This document shows positions 17,807-27,987 of a stretch of 64,000 nt of DNA, piece by piece (position 1 is the stretch's first letter; each line of letters starts with the position of its first letter). Both the position numbers and the translations under genes were made by a program. The notes beneath the pieces are model-generated. The model did no database searches. It saw only the letters and a list, made by a program, of their open reading frames with translations, and was not told the DNA's origin. This DNA comes from Candidatus Pantoea floridensis (GTDB taxonomy: Bacteria > Pseudomonadota > Gammaproteobacteria > Enterobacterales > Enterobacteriaceae): NCBI RefSeq assembly GCF_900215435.1, contig NZ_OCMY01000001.1, positions 558,001-622,000 on the forward strand, read 5' to 3'.

Positions 17807-19192
17807 TTAGGCGTTCCCGGTTTTCTTCGGTGCCGGACGACGACGACCGCTGTTCGCCGCTGGAGCCGCCTGACCTGCGCCCTGCGCTGGACGACGCGCT
17901 GAACGCGCTTCACCCTGCGGACGTGGCGCATTGCCGCTGTGCGGGCGCGAGACGTTGCCGCCCTGACCGCGGCCCTGGCCTTGACCACGGCCCTGACCGC
18001 GACCACCGCCCTGCTGCTGACGACCGTTCTGAATCGGTTCCGCTTTAATGCTCGGATCGACTTCGAAACCTGGCAGCTCAATGCGCGGGATTTCACGCTT
18101 CAGCAGGCGCTCAATATCGCGCAGCAGTTTGTGTTCATCCACGCACACCAGCGACAGTGCAACACCGGTTGCGGCCGCACGACCGGTACGACCGATACGG
18201 TGCACGTAGTCTTCGGCCACGTTTGGCAGCTCATAGTTCACCACGTGCGGCAGCTCTTCAATGTCGAGGCCACGCGCCGCGATGTCTGTGGCCACCAGCA
18301 CGCGAATGCCGCCAGATTTGAAGTCAGCCAATGCACGGGTACGTGCGCCCTGGCTCTTATTGCCGTGGATGGCGGCGGCGGTAATGCCGTCTTTATTTAG
18401 TTGCTCAGCAAGATGATTCGCGCCGTGTTTGGTACGGGTGAACACCAGCACTTGCTGCCAGTTATCACGACCAATCATCAGCGACAGCAGTTCCCGCTTG
18501 CGCTTCTTATCCACGAAATGCACTTGCTGTGAAACCTGCTCAGACGCGGTGTTACGACGCGCCACTTCAACCTGTTCTGGGTTGGTGAGCAGCTTTTCCG
18601 CCAGCGTTTTGATCTCATCAGAGAAGGTCGCGGAGAACAGCAGGTTCTGACGCTTCGCAGGCAAACGCGCCAGCACGCGACGGATGTCATGGATGAAGCC
18701 CATGTCGAGCATACGGTCCGCCTCATCCAGCACGAGGATTTCGACCTGCGACAGATCAACCGCGTTCTGATGCGCCAGATCGAGCAGACGACCCGGTGTT
18801 GCCACCAGCACGTCAACGCCGCCGCGCAGTTTCATCATCTGCGGGTTAATGCTCACGCCACCGAAGACTACCAGCGAACGGATATCGAGATATTGGCTGT
18901 ACTCGCGCACGTTCTCGCCAACCTGTGCCGCAAGTTCGCGGGTCGGGGTGAGGATTAACGCACGCACCGGACGGCGGCCACGCGCCGTCGACGGTTTTGC
19001 AGTCAGACGCTGCAGCAACGGCAGCGTAAAGCCGGCAGTTTTACCGGTGCCGGTCTGGGCGCTTGCCAGCAGGTCACGACCAGCCAGCACCACGGGGATT
19101 GCCTGACGCTGAATTGGCGTCGGCTCTTGGTAGCCTTGTTCTGCTACCGCACGCAAAATATCGGCACTTAAGCCGAGAGAGTCAAATGACAT
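17807..19192 (-). CDS. rhlE: DEAD-box RNA helicase RhlE
   Basis: 461 residues (E. coli 454). Helicase motifs in order: Q motif [14 protein letters not shown] (20-33), Walker A AQTGTGKT (45-52), PTRELA, DEAD in [14 protein letters not shown] (about 155), SAT in FSATF, and HRIGRTGR in the second RecA domain. After about residue 390 a basic, glycine-arginine-glutamine-rich tail ([16 protein letters not shown]) ends in PAPKKTGNA; such tails bind RNA. The family works in ribosome assembly and RNA turnover. Upstream gene of a two-gene unit with dusC. Confidence 0.95.
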   Translation of the reverse strand: MSFDSLGLSADILRAVAEQGYQEPTPIQRQAIPVVLAGRDLLASAQTGTGKTAGFTLPLLQRLTAKPSTARGRRPVRALILTPTRELAAQVGENVREYSQYLDIRSLVVFGGVSINPQMMKLRGGVDVLVATPGRLLDLAHQNAVDLSQVEILVLDEADRMLDMGFIHDIRRVLARLPAKRQNLLFSATFSDEIKTLAEKLLTNPEQVEVARRNTASEQVSQQVHFVDKKRKRELLSLMIGRDNWQQVLVFTRTKHGANHLAEQLNKDGITAAAIHGNKSQGARTRALADFKSGGIRVLVATDIAARGLDIEELPHVVNYELPNVAEDYVHRIGRTGRAAATGVALSLVCVDEHKLLRDIERLLKREIPRIELPGFEVDPSIKAEPIQNGRQQQGGGRGQGRGQGQGRGQGGNVSRPHSGNAPRPQGEARSARRPAQGAGQAAPAANSGRRRPAPKKTGNA

Positions 19193-19344
19193 GCAGGTGT
19201 ATTACTCCGAACCGTCCTGACCGCCGTTAGCGGTGTAGTTTTCAGGAGGGATATGACGCAAGCGCGGGGCTCACGTGTGAAAAGGGCACAAACTACCATG
19301 CGTAAGGGCGCGAGTTTAGCAGCTTTCCGCGGCCACAGCATCCA

Positions 19345-19374
19345 TAAAAAAAGGAGCCGCATTCGGCTCCTTTT
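19345..19374 (-). terminator. Rho-independent terminator of ybhQ
   Basis: On the reverse strand GGAGCCG-AAT-GCGGCTCC is followed by seven T. It lies 34 bases past the ybhQ stop and before rhlE. The forward strand also has a short T run, so it may stop both directions. Confidence 0.85.
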
Positions 19375-19407
19375 CGTCAGGTCCGCATTACTGCGGTCCT
19401 TAAGCGA

Positions 19408-19800
19408 TCAACTGCGCTTCTTCTCGATGCGCTGCACTGGCTCTTTCGCCAGCAATGAAACCAGCGCCGGACCAACCAACATCACTACGCCGAGCAAACC
19501 GATCAGCAGGTTGTTGTGGATAAAGCGGGAGATCAGGAACAGCGTTAACATGGCTGCACCAAAGTAGTAAGTGGTGGTTACCTCTTCAAGGGAATCACCC
19601 ATTCTACGTAAACGGGCACTACGCTGCATGACCAGCATGGTAATAAATACCACCGCATAAGCTGCCACCAGGGTACTGCTCACTTCAACCAGCGCCCTAT
19701 GTTTCCAGCCCCAAACCAGCGCTGCAACCACCAACAGGTGCATCGCAATGTGCAAACAGGTTTGTCCGGTAACAATCTGAACACGATTAGACCATTTCAT
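19408..19800 (-). CDS. ybhQ: Inner-membrane protein YbhQ
   Basis: 130 residues from the ATG at 19800, which has AGGAGA eight bases upstream. Starts MKWSNRVQIVTG, then four hydrophobic segments; TTTYYFGAAMLTLFLISR and VMLVGPALVSLLAKE match E. coli YbhQ (136 residues). Function unknown. The gene is divergent from ybhP, as in E. coli. Confidence 0.9.
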   Translation of the reverse strand: MKWSNRVQIVTGQTCLHIAMHLLVVAALVWGWKHRALVEVSSTLVAAYAVVFITMLVMQRSARLRRMGDSLEEVTTTYYFGAAMLTLFLISRFIHNNLLIGLLGVVMLVGPALVSLLAKEPVQRIEKKRS

Positions 19801-19977
19801 TCTCTTCTCCTGGCAGACCCAACAGGTCGCCCAAGTGTATCTGGCTGGAGGCCAGACGAACTTCCTCAATGTAAAGCAAATTTCAGATTACGCCCTAATT
19901 TTCAGCCCTCAACACCACTCATTTGTGACAAAGACTACACTTTGGGCTGTTGATGATGAAAAGGAGCGCGTCGCAGT

Positions 19978-20739
19978 ATGCCACAAAATACGCAAGGATT
20001 TTCATTTAAAGTCCTGACGATCAATACCCACAAGGGGTTCACCAGCTTCAATCGCCGCTTTATCCTGCCGGAATTGCGCGATGCTGTCCGCGCAACCTCC
20101 GCGGATATCGTCTTCCTGCAAGAGGTGATGGGCACCCACGCGATCCATTCGCTGCACATCGAGAACTGGCCGGAAACCTCACACTATGAGTTTCTGGCCG
20201 ATACCATGTGGGACGATTTCGCCTATGGCCGCAACGCCGTTTATCCTGAGGGACATCACGGGAACGCGATATTGTCACGTTTCCCCATCGTTGAATATCA
20301 AAACCGCGATATTTCTGTGGCAGGAAGTGAAAAACGCGGCATGTTGCACTGCCAGATCCGCCTGCCAGATCGTAGCGAACCGCTGCATGTGTTCTGCGTG
20401 CACCTGGGGTTGAAAGAGAAGCACCGCCAGGCACAGATGAAGATGATGTGCGACTTCATTGCTACGCTGCCGCCAGATGCGCCTGTCGTGGTGGCCGGTG
20501 ATTTTAACGACTGGCAGGTGAGCGCCAACCGCTTTCTTAAACGTGCCGTCGGGTTAGAGGAAGTGTTCAGTATCAAAACTGGTCGCCCCGCCCGCACTTT
20601 CCCGGCACGTTTCCCGCTGTTGAGGCTCGATCGCATCTATATCCGCAATGCTACGGTGAGTAAACCCTGGGCGTTACCGGTGAAACCCTGGTCCCACCTG
20701 TCCGATCACGCGCCGTTAGCGGTGGAGATTTTCCTATGA
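19978..20739 (+). CDS. ybhP: Endonuclease/exonuclease/phosphatase family protein YbhP
   Basis: 253 residues, as in E. coli. EEP-fold motifs: LTINTHKGF (metal/substrate start), [13 protein letters not shown] near residue 175 and [10 protein letters not shown] at the end. Probably a metal-dependent phosphodiesterase or phosphatase; the substrate is unknown. GATGAAAAGGAG stands before the start. First gene of the ybhP-clsB-ybhN operon, overlapping clsB by four bases (ATGA). Confidence 0.92.
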   Translation: MPQNTQGFSFKVLTINTHKGFTSFNRRFILPELRDAVRATSADIVFLQEVMGTHAIHSLHIENWPETSHYEFLADTMWDDFAYGRNAVYPEGHHGNAILSRFPIVEYQNRDISVAGSEKRGMLHCQIRLPDRSEPLHVFCVHLGLKEKHRQAQMKMMCDFIATLPPDAPVVVAGDFNDWQVSANRFLKRAVGLEEVFSIKTGRPARTFPARFPLLRLDRIYIRNATVSKPWALPVKPWSHLSDHAPLAVEIFL

Positions 20740-21980
20740 GTTTTAGTTGGCGCGACGGTAATCAGCTCCGTCTATTAGAAAATGGTGACCAGTTCTTCCC
20801 GCGCGTGCTAGGCGCTATCGCGCGCGCCGAACGCACGCTGCTATTGGAAACCTTTATTCTGTTCGAGGATGAAGTCGGTACCGATCTGCATGAAGCCTTG
20901 CTGCAGGCGGCCCAGCGCGGCGTGAAAATAGAGGTGATGGTGGATGGTTACGGCTCGCATGAACTATCTGACCACTTTGTCGATAGCCTGACGGCCGCCG
21001 GCGTGCGCTTTATCTATTACGATCCGCGCCCGCTGGTGCTTGGTATGCGCACCAATGTGTTCCGCCGTCTGCATCGCAAAATTGTGGTGATCGATGAGGT
21101 GATCGCCTTTGTTGGCGGCATTAACTTCTCCGCTGAGCACAATACCGATTACGGCGCCCAGTCCAAGCAGGATTATGCCGTAGAAGTAAAAGGTCCGGTG
21201 GTGCTGGATATTACCCAATACGTGCAGCAGCAGATGGGCAGCGAACAGCACACGCGGCGCTGGTGGGGCGGGCGATCGCATCGTCCGGCAGTCAACGCCC
21301 TGCCTGGCGAGGCTCAGGTGCTGTTTGTCTATCGCGATAACGATGAACATCGCGACGATATCGAGCAGCACTATCTCGCTATGCTACGCAAGGCGAAGAA
21401 GGATGTGATTATCGCTAATGCCTACTTCTTCCCCGGCTATCGCCTACTGCGTGAGATGCGCAGCGCGGCCCAACGCGGCGTACGCGTCAGGCTGATTGTG
21501 CAAGGCGAACCCGATATGCCGATCGTCAAAGTGGGCGCTGAGCTGCTGTACAACTATTTAGTCGACGGCGGCGTGGAGGTGTATGAATACTGCCGTCGCC
21601 CGCTGCACGGCAAAATTGCGGTGCAGGATGAGCAGTGGTCAACGGTAGGATCGAGCAACCTCGATCCGCTGAGTTTATCGCTCAATCTGGAAGCGAATTT
21701 GATAGTACACGATCGCGCCTTCAATCAGGCGCTGCGTGAGAATCTGGAACTGCTGCTGCAGCACGATTGCGTGCGCGTAGAGGATGACAAGCTGCCGCCG
21801 CGCAATTGGTGGCAGCTGACCAAAGGTATCATTGTGTTCCACTTCTTACGCCACTTCCCTGCCATCGCCGGTTGGTTGCCTGCCCATACGCCGCGCCTGT
21901 CACAGGTTGCTCCGCCCGTACAACCCGAAATGGAAACTCAGGATCGGGTCGAAGCCGATAATCCAGGAGCAAAATCCTAA
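20736..21980 (+). CDS. clsB: Cardiolipin synthase B
   Basis: 414 residues (E. coli 413). Phospholipase D superfamily with two HKD motifs: H113-x-K115 to D120 (LHRKIVVID) and H291-x-K293 to D298 (LHGKIAVQD), both followed by the usual GG/GS-N segment. It makes cardiolipin from phosphatidylglycerol at the inner membrane. Start overlaps the ybhP stop (ATGA), and its stop overlaps the ybhN start (TAATG). Confidence 0.95.
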   Translation: MSFSWRDGNQLRLLENGDQFFPRVLGAIARAERTLLLETFILFEDEVGTDLHEALLQAAQRGVKIEVMVDGYGSHELSDHFVDSLTAAGVRFIYYDPRPLVLGMRTNVFRRLHRKIVVIDEVIAFVGGINFSAEHNTDYGAQSKQDYAVEVKGPVVLDITQYVQQQMGSEQHTRRWWGGRSHRPAVNALPGEAQVLFVYRDNDEHRDDIEQHYLAMLRKAKKDVIIANAYFFPGYRLLREMRSAAQRGVRVRLIVQGEPDMPIVKVGAELLYNYLVDGGVEVYEYCRRPLHGKIAVQDEQWSTVGSSNLDPLSLSLNLEANLIVHDRAFNQALRENLELLLQHDCVRVEDDKLPPRNWWQLTKGIIVFHFLRHFPAIAGWLPAHTPRLSQVAPPVQPEMETQDRVEADNPGAKS

Positions 21981-22954
21981 TGTCGAAAAAGAATCCACGC
22001 TGGCAACTGGCAAAGAAGATCCTTACTGCGCTCTTTTTTATTGCGGTGATCGTGCTGCTGGTGATCTATGCGCGCAAGGTGAACTGGGAAGATGTCTATA
22101 CGGTTATCGTCGGCTACAACCGTTACGTGGTGCTGAGCGCCGCCGTGCTGGTGATAGTGAGTTATCTAACGTATGGCCTGTACGATCTGATTGGACGCGC
22201 CTACTGCGGGCATAAGCTGGCGAAACGCCAGGTAATGCTGGTGTCATTTATCTGCTATGCCTTCAACCTGACGCTCAGCACCTGGGTGGGCGGCGTGGCG
22301 ATGCGCTATCGGCTTTATTCGCGGCTTGGCCTGCCGGGCAACACCATCACACGCATTTTCTCGCTGAGCATCGCCACCAACTGGCTCGGCTATATTTTGC
22401 TGGCTGGCGTGGTATTCGCGGCGGGCATGGTGCCCATTCCTTCCGGGTGGTTTATTGGCGAAACCACGCTGCGCATCATTGGCGCAGTGCTGTTAGTGAC
22501 AGTGGCGATCTATTTATGGGCCTGTGCCTTCGCGAAGAAACGCCGTTGGACGGTGAAAGGCCAGCATCTGCAGCTGCCGTCGCTGCGTATGGCACTGTTT
22601 CAGTTTGCAGTTTCCTGCGCCAACTGGATGGTGATGGGGATGATCATTTGGCTGCTGCTGGCACGTCAGGTTGATTATCCTATCGTGCTGGGCGTGCTGC
22701 TGATCAGCAGTATTGCCGGCGTCATTATTCATATCCCGGCCGGGATCGGCGTGTTGGAAGCGGTTTTCCTGGCGCTGCTGAGTGGGCAACATGCCTCGCA
22801 CGGCACCATTATCGCGGCGCTGCTCGCCTATCGCGTGCTCTATTTTATTCTGCCGCTGTTAGTCGCGCTGGTGCTCTATTTGTGGCTGGAGAGTCGCGCA
22901 AAACATTTGCGCCAGAAGAATGAGCAGAAGATGGAGAAATCGGTTTCGCGCTAA
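21980..22954 (+). CDS. ybhN: Inner-membrane protein YbhN (LPG synthase-like UPF0104 family)
   Basis: 324 residues with about eight membrane helices. IPAGIGVLEAVFLALL (near residue 250) and the TWVGGVAMRYRLYSRLGLP segment belong to the integral-membrane part of lysylphosphatidylglycerol synthase-type proteins; no aminoacyl-transferase domain is present. Function unproven; the link with clsB suggests a lipid-related job. TAATG overlap with clsB implies translational coupling. Confidence 0.91.
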   Translation: MSKKNPRWQLAKKILTALFFIAVIVLLVIYARKVNWEDVYTVIVGYNRYVVLSAAVLVIVSYLTYGLYDLIGRAYCGHKLAKRQVMLVSFICYAFNLTLSTWVGGVAMRYRLYSRLGLPGNTITRIFSLSIATNWLGYILLAGVVFAAGMVPIPSGWFIGETTLRIIGAVLLVTVAIYLWACAFAKKRRWTVKGQHLQLPSLRMALFQFAVSCANWMVMGMIIWLLLARQVDYPIVLGVLLISSIAGVIIHIPAGIGVLEAVFLALLSGQHASHGTIIAALLAYRVLYFILPLLVALVLYLWLESRAKHLRQKNEQKMEKSVSR

Positions 22955-22962
22955 AGATCATC

Positions 22963-23011
22963 GTAAGGTCGGCATTGACGCCGACCTGGTCGCCAGGAAT
23001 GGCGACCCTAC
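22963..23011. repeat. Tandem palindromic repeats after ybhN
   Basis: First element 22963-22986 (GTAAG head, stem GGTCGGCAT/ACGCCGACC), second 22988-23011 (stem GGTCGCCAG/AATGGCGACC, tail CTAC). Both are slightly degenerate. Unlike the other pairs, only one base separates the palindromes. Located between convergent ybhN and ybhL. Confidence 0.8.
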
Positions 23012-23026
23012 GAAGATATGCGAGGT

Positions 23027-23734
23027 TTAGCGGCGGTTGCCGAAAATACGCAGCAGCATCAGGAACAGGTTAATGAAATCGAGATACAGCGTTAGCGCGC
23101 CCATAATTGAGGTTCGACGCAGGTTCTCTTTGTCATTCACGTTGATGTTCTCACCAATCGCTTTCAGCTTCTGCGTGTCATACGCGGTGAGACCCACAAA
23201 CACCACCACGCCGATATAGGTAATTGCCCACATCAACGCCGGGCTTTTCAGCCAGAAGTTTACCAGCGACGCCAGCAGAATACCTATCAGCGCCATAAAC
23301 AGCAGGCTGCCAAAACGGCTCAGGTCGCGCTTGGTGGTGTAACCGTAGAAGCTCATCGCCCCGAACATCCCCGCCGTTACAAAGAAAGTGCTGGCAATGG
23401 ATGAATAGGTGTAGACGAGGAAAATACTCGCCATCGTCAGCCCGGTGAGCGCCGAATAGAGCATAAACAGCCCGGTTGCCAGCGTGCCGCTTAAACGATG
23501 CACCATACCCGACAGCACAAATACCACCGCCAGCTGCGCGATGATCAGTCCAAAGAAAGTAATACGGTTCGCAAACACCAATTCCATGACAGCCGGTGTG
23601 CGAGCAGCGAACCACGAAACAAACGCGGTGAGCAGTAAGCCGCAGGTCATCCAGCCATACACCTGCGCCATATAGGTCTGCAGCGAGGTGGATGCCTGCT
23701 GCACGATTGAATCATTACGTGGATATCGGTCCAT
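23027..23734 (-). CDS. ybhL: BAX inhibitor-1 (TMBIM) family protein YbhL
   Basis: 235 residues from the ATG at 23734 (E. coli 234), with GAGGTG before it. Starts MDRYPRNDSIVQQ, then seven membrane helices; YDTQKLKAIGENI near the C-terminus carries the conserved aspartate of the UPF0005/BAX inhibitor-1 family. Bacterial members act as calcium-leak channels in vitro; the role here is unknown. Confidence 0.93.
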   Translation of the reverse strand: MDRYPRNDSIVQQASTSLQTYMAQVYGWMTCGLLLTAFVSWFAARTPAVMELVFANRITFFGLIIAQLAVVFVLSGMVHRLSGTLATGLFMLYSALTGLTMASIFLVYTYSSIASTFFVTAGMFGAMSFYGYTTKRDLSRFGSLLFMALIGILLASLVNFWLKSPALMWAITYIGVVVFVGLTAYDTQKLKAIGENINVNDKENLRRTSIMGALTLYLDFINLFLMLLRIFGNRR

Positions 23735-23790
23735 GAAGCACCTCATTAATGCGAAACAATAGGTAAGTGTGGAGTGTACACCCGTTTGCG

Positions 23791-24885
23791 TCAACGGCGC
23801 GTCAAGCACTGTTGATAGCGGCCATTTACGCGCTGGGCAAACCACGCGGTGGTGAGGTTGCGGGTGATTTTCGGGCTCTCCAGCTTAATGCCCGGCAGCA
23901 TTTCACGCGGCACTCGTTTGCCGGCCATCTTATCGGCAAGAATAAAGGTCTGTTTCCACAGCGTGCTGGTGGCGAAGTCGGCGGTGTCGCCCTTCTCCAG
24001 ATCGCGGCGAATTTCGCGGTTGCTCATATCCAGCTGCTTGCTCAGGCTGCGCACCGCCAGTTCGGTGGAGCTGGCCTGCTCGCTGCCATACATGATCAAA
24101 TCGCCATCCAGTGCCAGCTTGATACCGCTGGCGCGTGCGATCGCGGCCTGGAAGGCGGCATTGCGGCTGGCGTACCAGCCGGCATTGAAGTCGGCGAAGC
24201 GGTACAGCATCTGGCTGTAATCGGCTGGATAGCCGAGCAAATGCAGCGTACCGAAGTAGATGCCACCGCGTCGGGTGAAGACCTCGCGGCGAATCGATCC
24301 ATCCACCGCATACGGATACCCTTTGGCATGCGCTTCGGCAAACGCAATGCTGACCTGCATCGGCCCACCGGTGTGGATCGGGTTGAGATTGCCAAATAGC
24401 TTCTGCCCCATCGGCACCATATCAATGAAATCATCGAAAATGGCGCTCAGCTCTTTCTCGCTGCGCACGTTATCCAGTCGTGCCGCATAGCTTTCGCCAT
24501 TCGGCGATTTAATCAGCAGCGCGGTGCGCACCAGAAACGCCGGAACGTGCACCTTGGCGGCGCGGCGATCGATTTCACCCCAGGCAATTTTAGGTAAGCC
24601 CGGCACTTCCGCATCGGCACTGAAGTTGGATTCCTGATCGGTAACCGCAATCACCGCGCAAATGTTGCTGGCGCTGGGATCGATTTGCTGCACGCGGAAA
24701 GCGGTATAGATATCGTCAGCCCAGGCGGATTTCTGTTTCACGTCGCTGGGCAACAGCTGCTGGATCTGACTTTTGACATCAGCAGGCTGACGCGCCGGTG
24801 CCTGCGGCTCTTTTTTCGTGCTACAACCGGCCAGCACCAGCGCAGCCAGCACTGCTGCGCCCTTCACAATTTTCGTGGTTTTCAT
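23791..24885 (-). CDS. yaiW: Outer-membrane lipoprotein YaiW (DUF1615)
   Basis: 364 residues, identical in length to E. coli YaiW. A lipoprotein signal ends LVLAGC with Cys21 as lipidation site. AVTDQESNFSADAEVPGLPKI and RREVFTRRGGIYFGTLHLL are family motifs. In E. coli it is a surface-exposed lipoprotein that assists uptake of proline-rich peptides with SbmA. There it is linked to sbmA; here it stands between ybhL and moaE and no sbmA is in the window. Start ATG at 24885 has GGGAGC upstream. Confidence 0.92.
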   Translation of the reverse strand: MKTTKIVKGAAVLAALVLAGCSTKKEPQAPARQPADVKSQIQQLLPSDVKQKSAWADDIYTAFRVQQIDPSASNICAVIAVTDQESNFSADAEVPGLPKIAWGEIDRRAAKVHVPAFLVRTALLIKSPNGESYAARLDNVRSEKELSAIFDDFIDMVPMGQKLFGNLNPIHTGGPMQVSIAFAEAHAKGYPYAVDGSIRREVFTRRGGIYFGTLHLLGYPADYSQMLYRFADFNAGWYASRNAAFQAAIARASGIKLALDGDLIMYGSEQASSTELAVRSLSKQLDMSNREIRRDLEKGDTADFATSTLWKQTFILADKMAGKRVPREMLPGIKLESPKITRNLTTAWFAQRVNGRYQQCLTRR

Positions 24886-24965
24886 CCTGCTCCCTGACGC
24901 CAACAAAAACCGTACCTTAACGTTTTCAGTGGTCTGCCGCTATCGGAGCGGGAAGATTTTGCGCG

Positions 24966-25424
24966 CTAGCTCCAGCGCTCAGCGGCTTGATGATCGCTGT
25001 CACGCGCATCAACCCAGCGATCGCCTTCGGCAGTGGCTTCGCGCTTCCAAAACGGCGCGCGGGTTTTCAGGTAATCCATAATGAACTCGGTGGCGGCGAA
25101 CGCGCTGCTGCGATGGGCGCTACTGACGCCAACAAACACGATTTCATCACCGGGGAACAGTTCGCCAACGCGATGAATCACCGTTACCTGCTGTAGCGGC
25201 CAGCGCTGACGCGCCTCGACGACAATATCCGCCAGCGCTTTTTCCGTCATGCCGGGATAATGTTCCAGCGTTAACGCCGCAACAGCATCGCCGAGATTGT
25301 GATTACGCACTTTGCCGGTGAACGTGACGACTGCGCCATCGCTATCGTGGGCGGAGAGTAAGCTATATTCCTGGCCAACGTCGAACAGCTCAGTGCCGAC
25401 ACGAATTCGCGTTTCCATGCTCAA
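24966..25424 (-). CDS. moaE: Molybdopterin synthase catalytic subunit MoaE
   Basis: 152 residues (E. coli 150). VTFTGKVRNHNLGDAV and THRVG-type IHRVGELFPGDEIVFVGVSSAHR are typical; the lysine of APFWKRE is in the active-site region. With MoaD it inserts two sulfurs into cyclic pyranopterin monophosphate to form molybdopterin. Overlaps the moaD stop by four bases; last gene of moaABCDE. Confidence 0.96.
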   Translation of the reverse strand: MSMETRIRVGTELFDVGQEYSLLSAHDSDGAVVTFTGKVRNHNLGDAVAALTLEHYPGMTEKALADIVVEARQRWPLQQVTVIHRVGELFPGDEIVFVGVSSAHRSSAFAATEFIMDYLKTRAPFWKREATAEGDRWVDARDSDHQAAERWS

Positions 25425-25666
25425 CCTCCGGTAACCGGCGGGAAAAATGCCACTTCATCACCCGCGCGCAGCGGATGGCTCATAGGCACCAGCGTTTGAT
25501 TCACTGCCGCCAGCAATTTGCCAGACTCCAGCGCCAGCGCCCAGCGGTCGCCCTGCCCGGCTAACGCCGCACGCAGCGTGGCAACATCGGCATAGTCCGG
25601 TGCCAGTTCCAGCGCGCTGGTGCCGGTTAATTCCCGAACCTGGGCAAAAAACAGCACCTTAATCAT
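25421..25666 (-). CDS. moaD: Molybdopterin synthase sulfur carrier MoaD
   Basis: 81 residues, ubiquitin-like fold. The C-terminus is PPVTGG; the terminal Gly-Gly is thiocarboxylated and donates sulfur to MoaE. Overlaps moaC by eight bases and moaE by four, so translation is coupled. Confidence 0.96.
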   Translation of the reverse strand: MIKVLFFAQVRELTGTSALELAPDYADVATLRAALAGQGDRWALALESGKLLAAVNQTLVPMSHPLRAGDEVAFFPPVTGG

Positions 25667-26144
25667 GGCTCACCGCCTTGAAATCCCCGGATTTACCGCC
25701 GCTTTTGCTCAGCAACCGCAGCTGATCGATGACAATGTCTTTTTGCACCGCTTTGCACATGTCATAGATGGTGAGCGCTGCGACCGACGCCGCGGTTAAG
25801 GCTTCCATCTCGACGCCGGTTTTGCCCGTCAGGCGACAGAGTGAAGTGACGCGCACGCGGCTGTGTTCCGGTTCAGCAATCAGGGCCACTTCCACCTTGC
25901 TCAGCATCAGCGGATGGCACAGCGGAATCAGTTCCCAGGTGCGTTTCGCCGCCTGAATGCCGGCGATACGCGCGGTGGCGAACACGTCACCTTTATGGTG
26001 GCTGCCGTCGATAATCATCTGCAGCGTTTCTGCGCTCATCAGCACCAGCGCTTCCGCTTGTGCTTCGCGCACCGTTTCAGTTTTACCAGAGACATCCACC
26101 ATGTGGGCTTCGCCTGCGGCATTGATATGCGTTAAGGATGACAT
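25659..26144 (-). CDS. moaC: Cyclic pyranopterin monophosphate synthase MoaC
   Basis: 161 residues, as in E. coli. [18 protein letters not shown] near the start, [15 protein letters not shown], and [22 protein letters not shown] are the MoaC signature segments; KAVQKDIVI carries the active-site lysine. Works after MoaA in the first step of molybdenum cofactor synthesis. Two bases from moaB. Confidence 0.96.
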   Translation of the reverse strand: MSSLTHINAAGEAHMVDVSGKTETVREAQAEALVLMSAETLQMIIDGSHHKGDVFATARIAGIQAAKRTWELIPLCHPLMLSKVEVALIAEPEHSRVRVTSLCRLTGKTGVEMEALTAASVAALTIYDMCKAVQKDIVIDQLRLLSKSGGKSGDFKAVSHD

Positions 26145-26146
26145 AC

Positions 26147-26668
26147 TTACAACTTCTTCAAATGAGAGACAAAATTACACGGACGGGTACGCGCATCCAG
26201 CTGATCTTCAATGATGCGCTCCCAGCCGCTGCGGCAGGCGTTGGTCGATCCCGGCACGGCAAAAATCAGCGTCTGATTGGCCAAACCGGCAACGGCGCGC
26301 GACTGCAGCGTTGAGCTTCCGATCTCTTCATAGGAGATCATGCGGAACAGTTCACCAAAGCCTTCAATCTCACGATCGAACAGCGGCAGCAAGGCTTCAG
26401 GCGTACTGTTTTTGCTGTTGAAACCGGTGCCGCCATTGATAATCACCACCTGCACATCGTCGCTGGCGATCCAGCGCGATACCGTGGCACGAATGCGATA
26501 GCGGTTGTCCGGCACCATCGCGCGGTCCACCACCTGATGCCCGGCTTCTGCCAGCGCTTCACGCAGGTAATCGCCGGATGTGTCATTACTGGCATCACGG
26601 CTATCAGAGACGGTCATTACCGCTACATTTAAGGCGATAAATTCGCCGGAAGGTTTACCCATGGCCAT
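26147..26668 (-). CDS. moaB: Molybdenum cofactor biosynthesis protein MoaB
   Basis: 173 residues (E. coli 170). MPT-binding/adenylyltransferase (MogA-like) fold with [15 protein letters not shown] and [18 protein letters not shown]. In E. coli MoaB is dispensable, with MogA doing the adenylation. Third position between moaA (11 bases upstream) and moaC. Confidence 0.95.
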   Translation of the reverse strand: MAMGKPSGEFIALNVAVMTVSDSRDASNDTSGDYLREALAEAGHQVVDRAMVPDNRYRIRATVSRWIASDDVQVVIINGGTGFNSKNSTPEALLPLFDREIEGFGELFRMISYEEIGSSTLQSRAVAGLANQTLIFAVPGSTNACRSGWERIIEDQLDARTRPCNFVSHLKKL

Positions 26669-26679
26669 AACTCCTGTGT

Positions 26680-27666
26680 TTAGCCACCAATAAAGGAGAG
26701 GTTTTGCGTGATGCCGGTATTGCCCTGATGCAGAAAGTGCGTCTGCTTTTTCTGCCCAAGGCTGTGCGCAATGCGCGCCTGCAGCTCTGCTTGCTGATCG
26801 TCAGACGCCAGCAAATCGCGCAGCGACACGCCGCCGTCGCCAAACAGGCACAGATGCAATTTACCCATCGCTGAGACGCGCAGGCGATTACAGCTGGCGC
26901 AGAAATCTTTCTCGTACGGCATGATTAGGCCCACTTCACCCTGATAATCGGGATGACGAAACACCTGCGCCGGCCCGTCGCTGCGGCCGCGCGGCTGGCG
27001 CTGCCAGCCCTGCATAATCAGCTGGTCGCGAATCACTTCACCGGAGATATGATGACGATGGAACAGATCGCTGCCTTCACCGGTTTCCATTAGCTCGATA
27101 AAGCGTAGTTGAATCGGCCGCAGGCGCAGCCACTCAAGGAAGGTGCTGAGGCTGTGGCTGTTCACATCGCGCATCAGCACGCTGTTAACTTTCACTTTCT
27201 CGAAACCGGCATCGAAGGCGGCATCGATGCCCGCCATCACCTCGGCAAATTTGTCTTGTCCGGTGATGGCGTGAAACTGGCGCGCGTCGAGGCTATCGAC
27301 GCTGACGTTAATGTGGGTGAGACCGGCTGCGCGCCACGCTCGCACGTCGCGCGCCATGCGGTATCCGTTGGTGGTCATGGCAATCTGGCGGATGGCATCG
27401 TTTTCCCGCACCGCGGCGATGATGTCGGTAAAATCACGACGCATGGAAGGTTCACCGCCGGTCAGCCGCACTTTTTCAGTGCCCGCCGCCGCAAAGGCAC
27501 GCGTCACGCGACGAATCTCATCCAGCGAGAGAAAGCTTTTGTTGTGCGTGCCGCTCGGCTTATAGCCGTTCGGCAGGCAGTAGGTACAACGGAAGTTACA
27601 CACATCCGTGACCGACAGGCGCAAGTAGTAAAAGCTGCGCGCGTAGGCATCTGTAAATTGTGGCAC
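26680..27666 (-). CDS. moaA: GTP 3',8-cyclase MoaA
   Basis: 328 residues from a GTG start at 27666 (E. coli 329). The GTG is chosen because [20 protein letters not shown] aligns with the E. coli start and AAAGG lies about eight bases upstream; the frame is open further but without homology. Radical-SAM cluster cysteines are C23, C27 and C30 (CNFRCTYC); the second cluster is in CASCNRL and HLCLF. The terminal Gly-Gly is conserved. It rearranges GTP in the first step of Moco synthesis. Confidence 0.95.
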   Translation of the reverse strand: MPQFTDAYARSFYYLRLSVTDVCNFRCTYCLPNGYKPSGTHNKSFLSLDEIRRVTRAFAAAGTEKVRLTGGEPSMRRDFTDIIAAVRENDAIRQIAMTTNGYRMARDVRAWRAAGLTHINVSVDSLDARQFHAITGQDKFAEVMAGIDAAFDAGFEKVKVNSVLMRDVNSHSLSTFLEWLRLRPIQLRFIELMETGEGSDLFHRHHISGEVIRDQLIMQGWQRQPRGRSDGPAQVFRHPDYQGEVGLIMPYEKDFCASCNRLRVSAMGKLHLCLFGDGGVSLRDLLASDDQQAELQARIAHSLGQKKQTHFLHQGNTGITQNLSFIGG

Positions 27667-27681
27667 CTGAACACCTTTCCA

Positions 27682-27780
27682 AAGTCGGGAGATGCAGGCA
27701 TTTCTTTCTGCACCCTGGCAGCTCAATGCTGCGGCCTGTATTCCATATCTTTCACGACTTAGGAAACCAGGCTTGGGAGT
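27682..27780 (-). promoter_or_regulatory. Probable Moco riboswitch in the moaA leader
   Basis: On the reverse strand, just before moaA, nested complementary segments can be seen: CCTG...TTCC pairs with GGAA...CAGG around AAGTCGTGAAAGATATG; GCAGC-ATTGA-GCTGC forms a hairpin; and CAG..GCA-GAAAGAAA-TGC-CTG forms another. The E. coli moaA leader is known to hold a Moco riboswitch in this place. The identification is by position and visible structure, not by a covariance search. Confidence 0.75.
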
Positions 27781-27852
27781 TTGTTGTCATTGTGGACAAC
27801 ACGGTTAAAACGAATGGTAGCGCGATTAGCGATTAGCATCCATCAGTGAATT

Positions 27853-27878
27853 TCGCTATATATATTGATACATAACGT
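27853..27878. promoter_or_regulatory. ModE-like binding site upstream of moaA
   Basis: CGCTATATA-TATTGA-TACATAACG matches the two-half ModE consensus (CGNTATATA, six bases, TATATAACG) with few mismatches. It lies between moaA and yvcK, about 190 bases before moaA. In E. coli ModE-molybdate activates moa. The stretch 27879-27987 holds the yvcK leader and an AT-rich promoter-like region; no other gene is seen in the 321-base gap. Confidence 0.7.
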
Positions 27879-27987
27879 ATTTTTCACCGCATTTTCGCGA
27901 CAGGATACGGTAAAATACGCCGCAGATATTGATGCACATCAGTTCAACTACGCCTCAATGCGAGGACGGCAGTGACAAAGGAGAAAC

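Noticed and set aside
17803..18096. Open frame extending dusC upstream by about 98 codons
   Set aside because: The translation is arginine- and valine-rich, lies inside the rhlE tail in another frame, and has no homology; [10 protein letters not shown] is the true DusC start.
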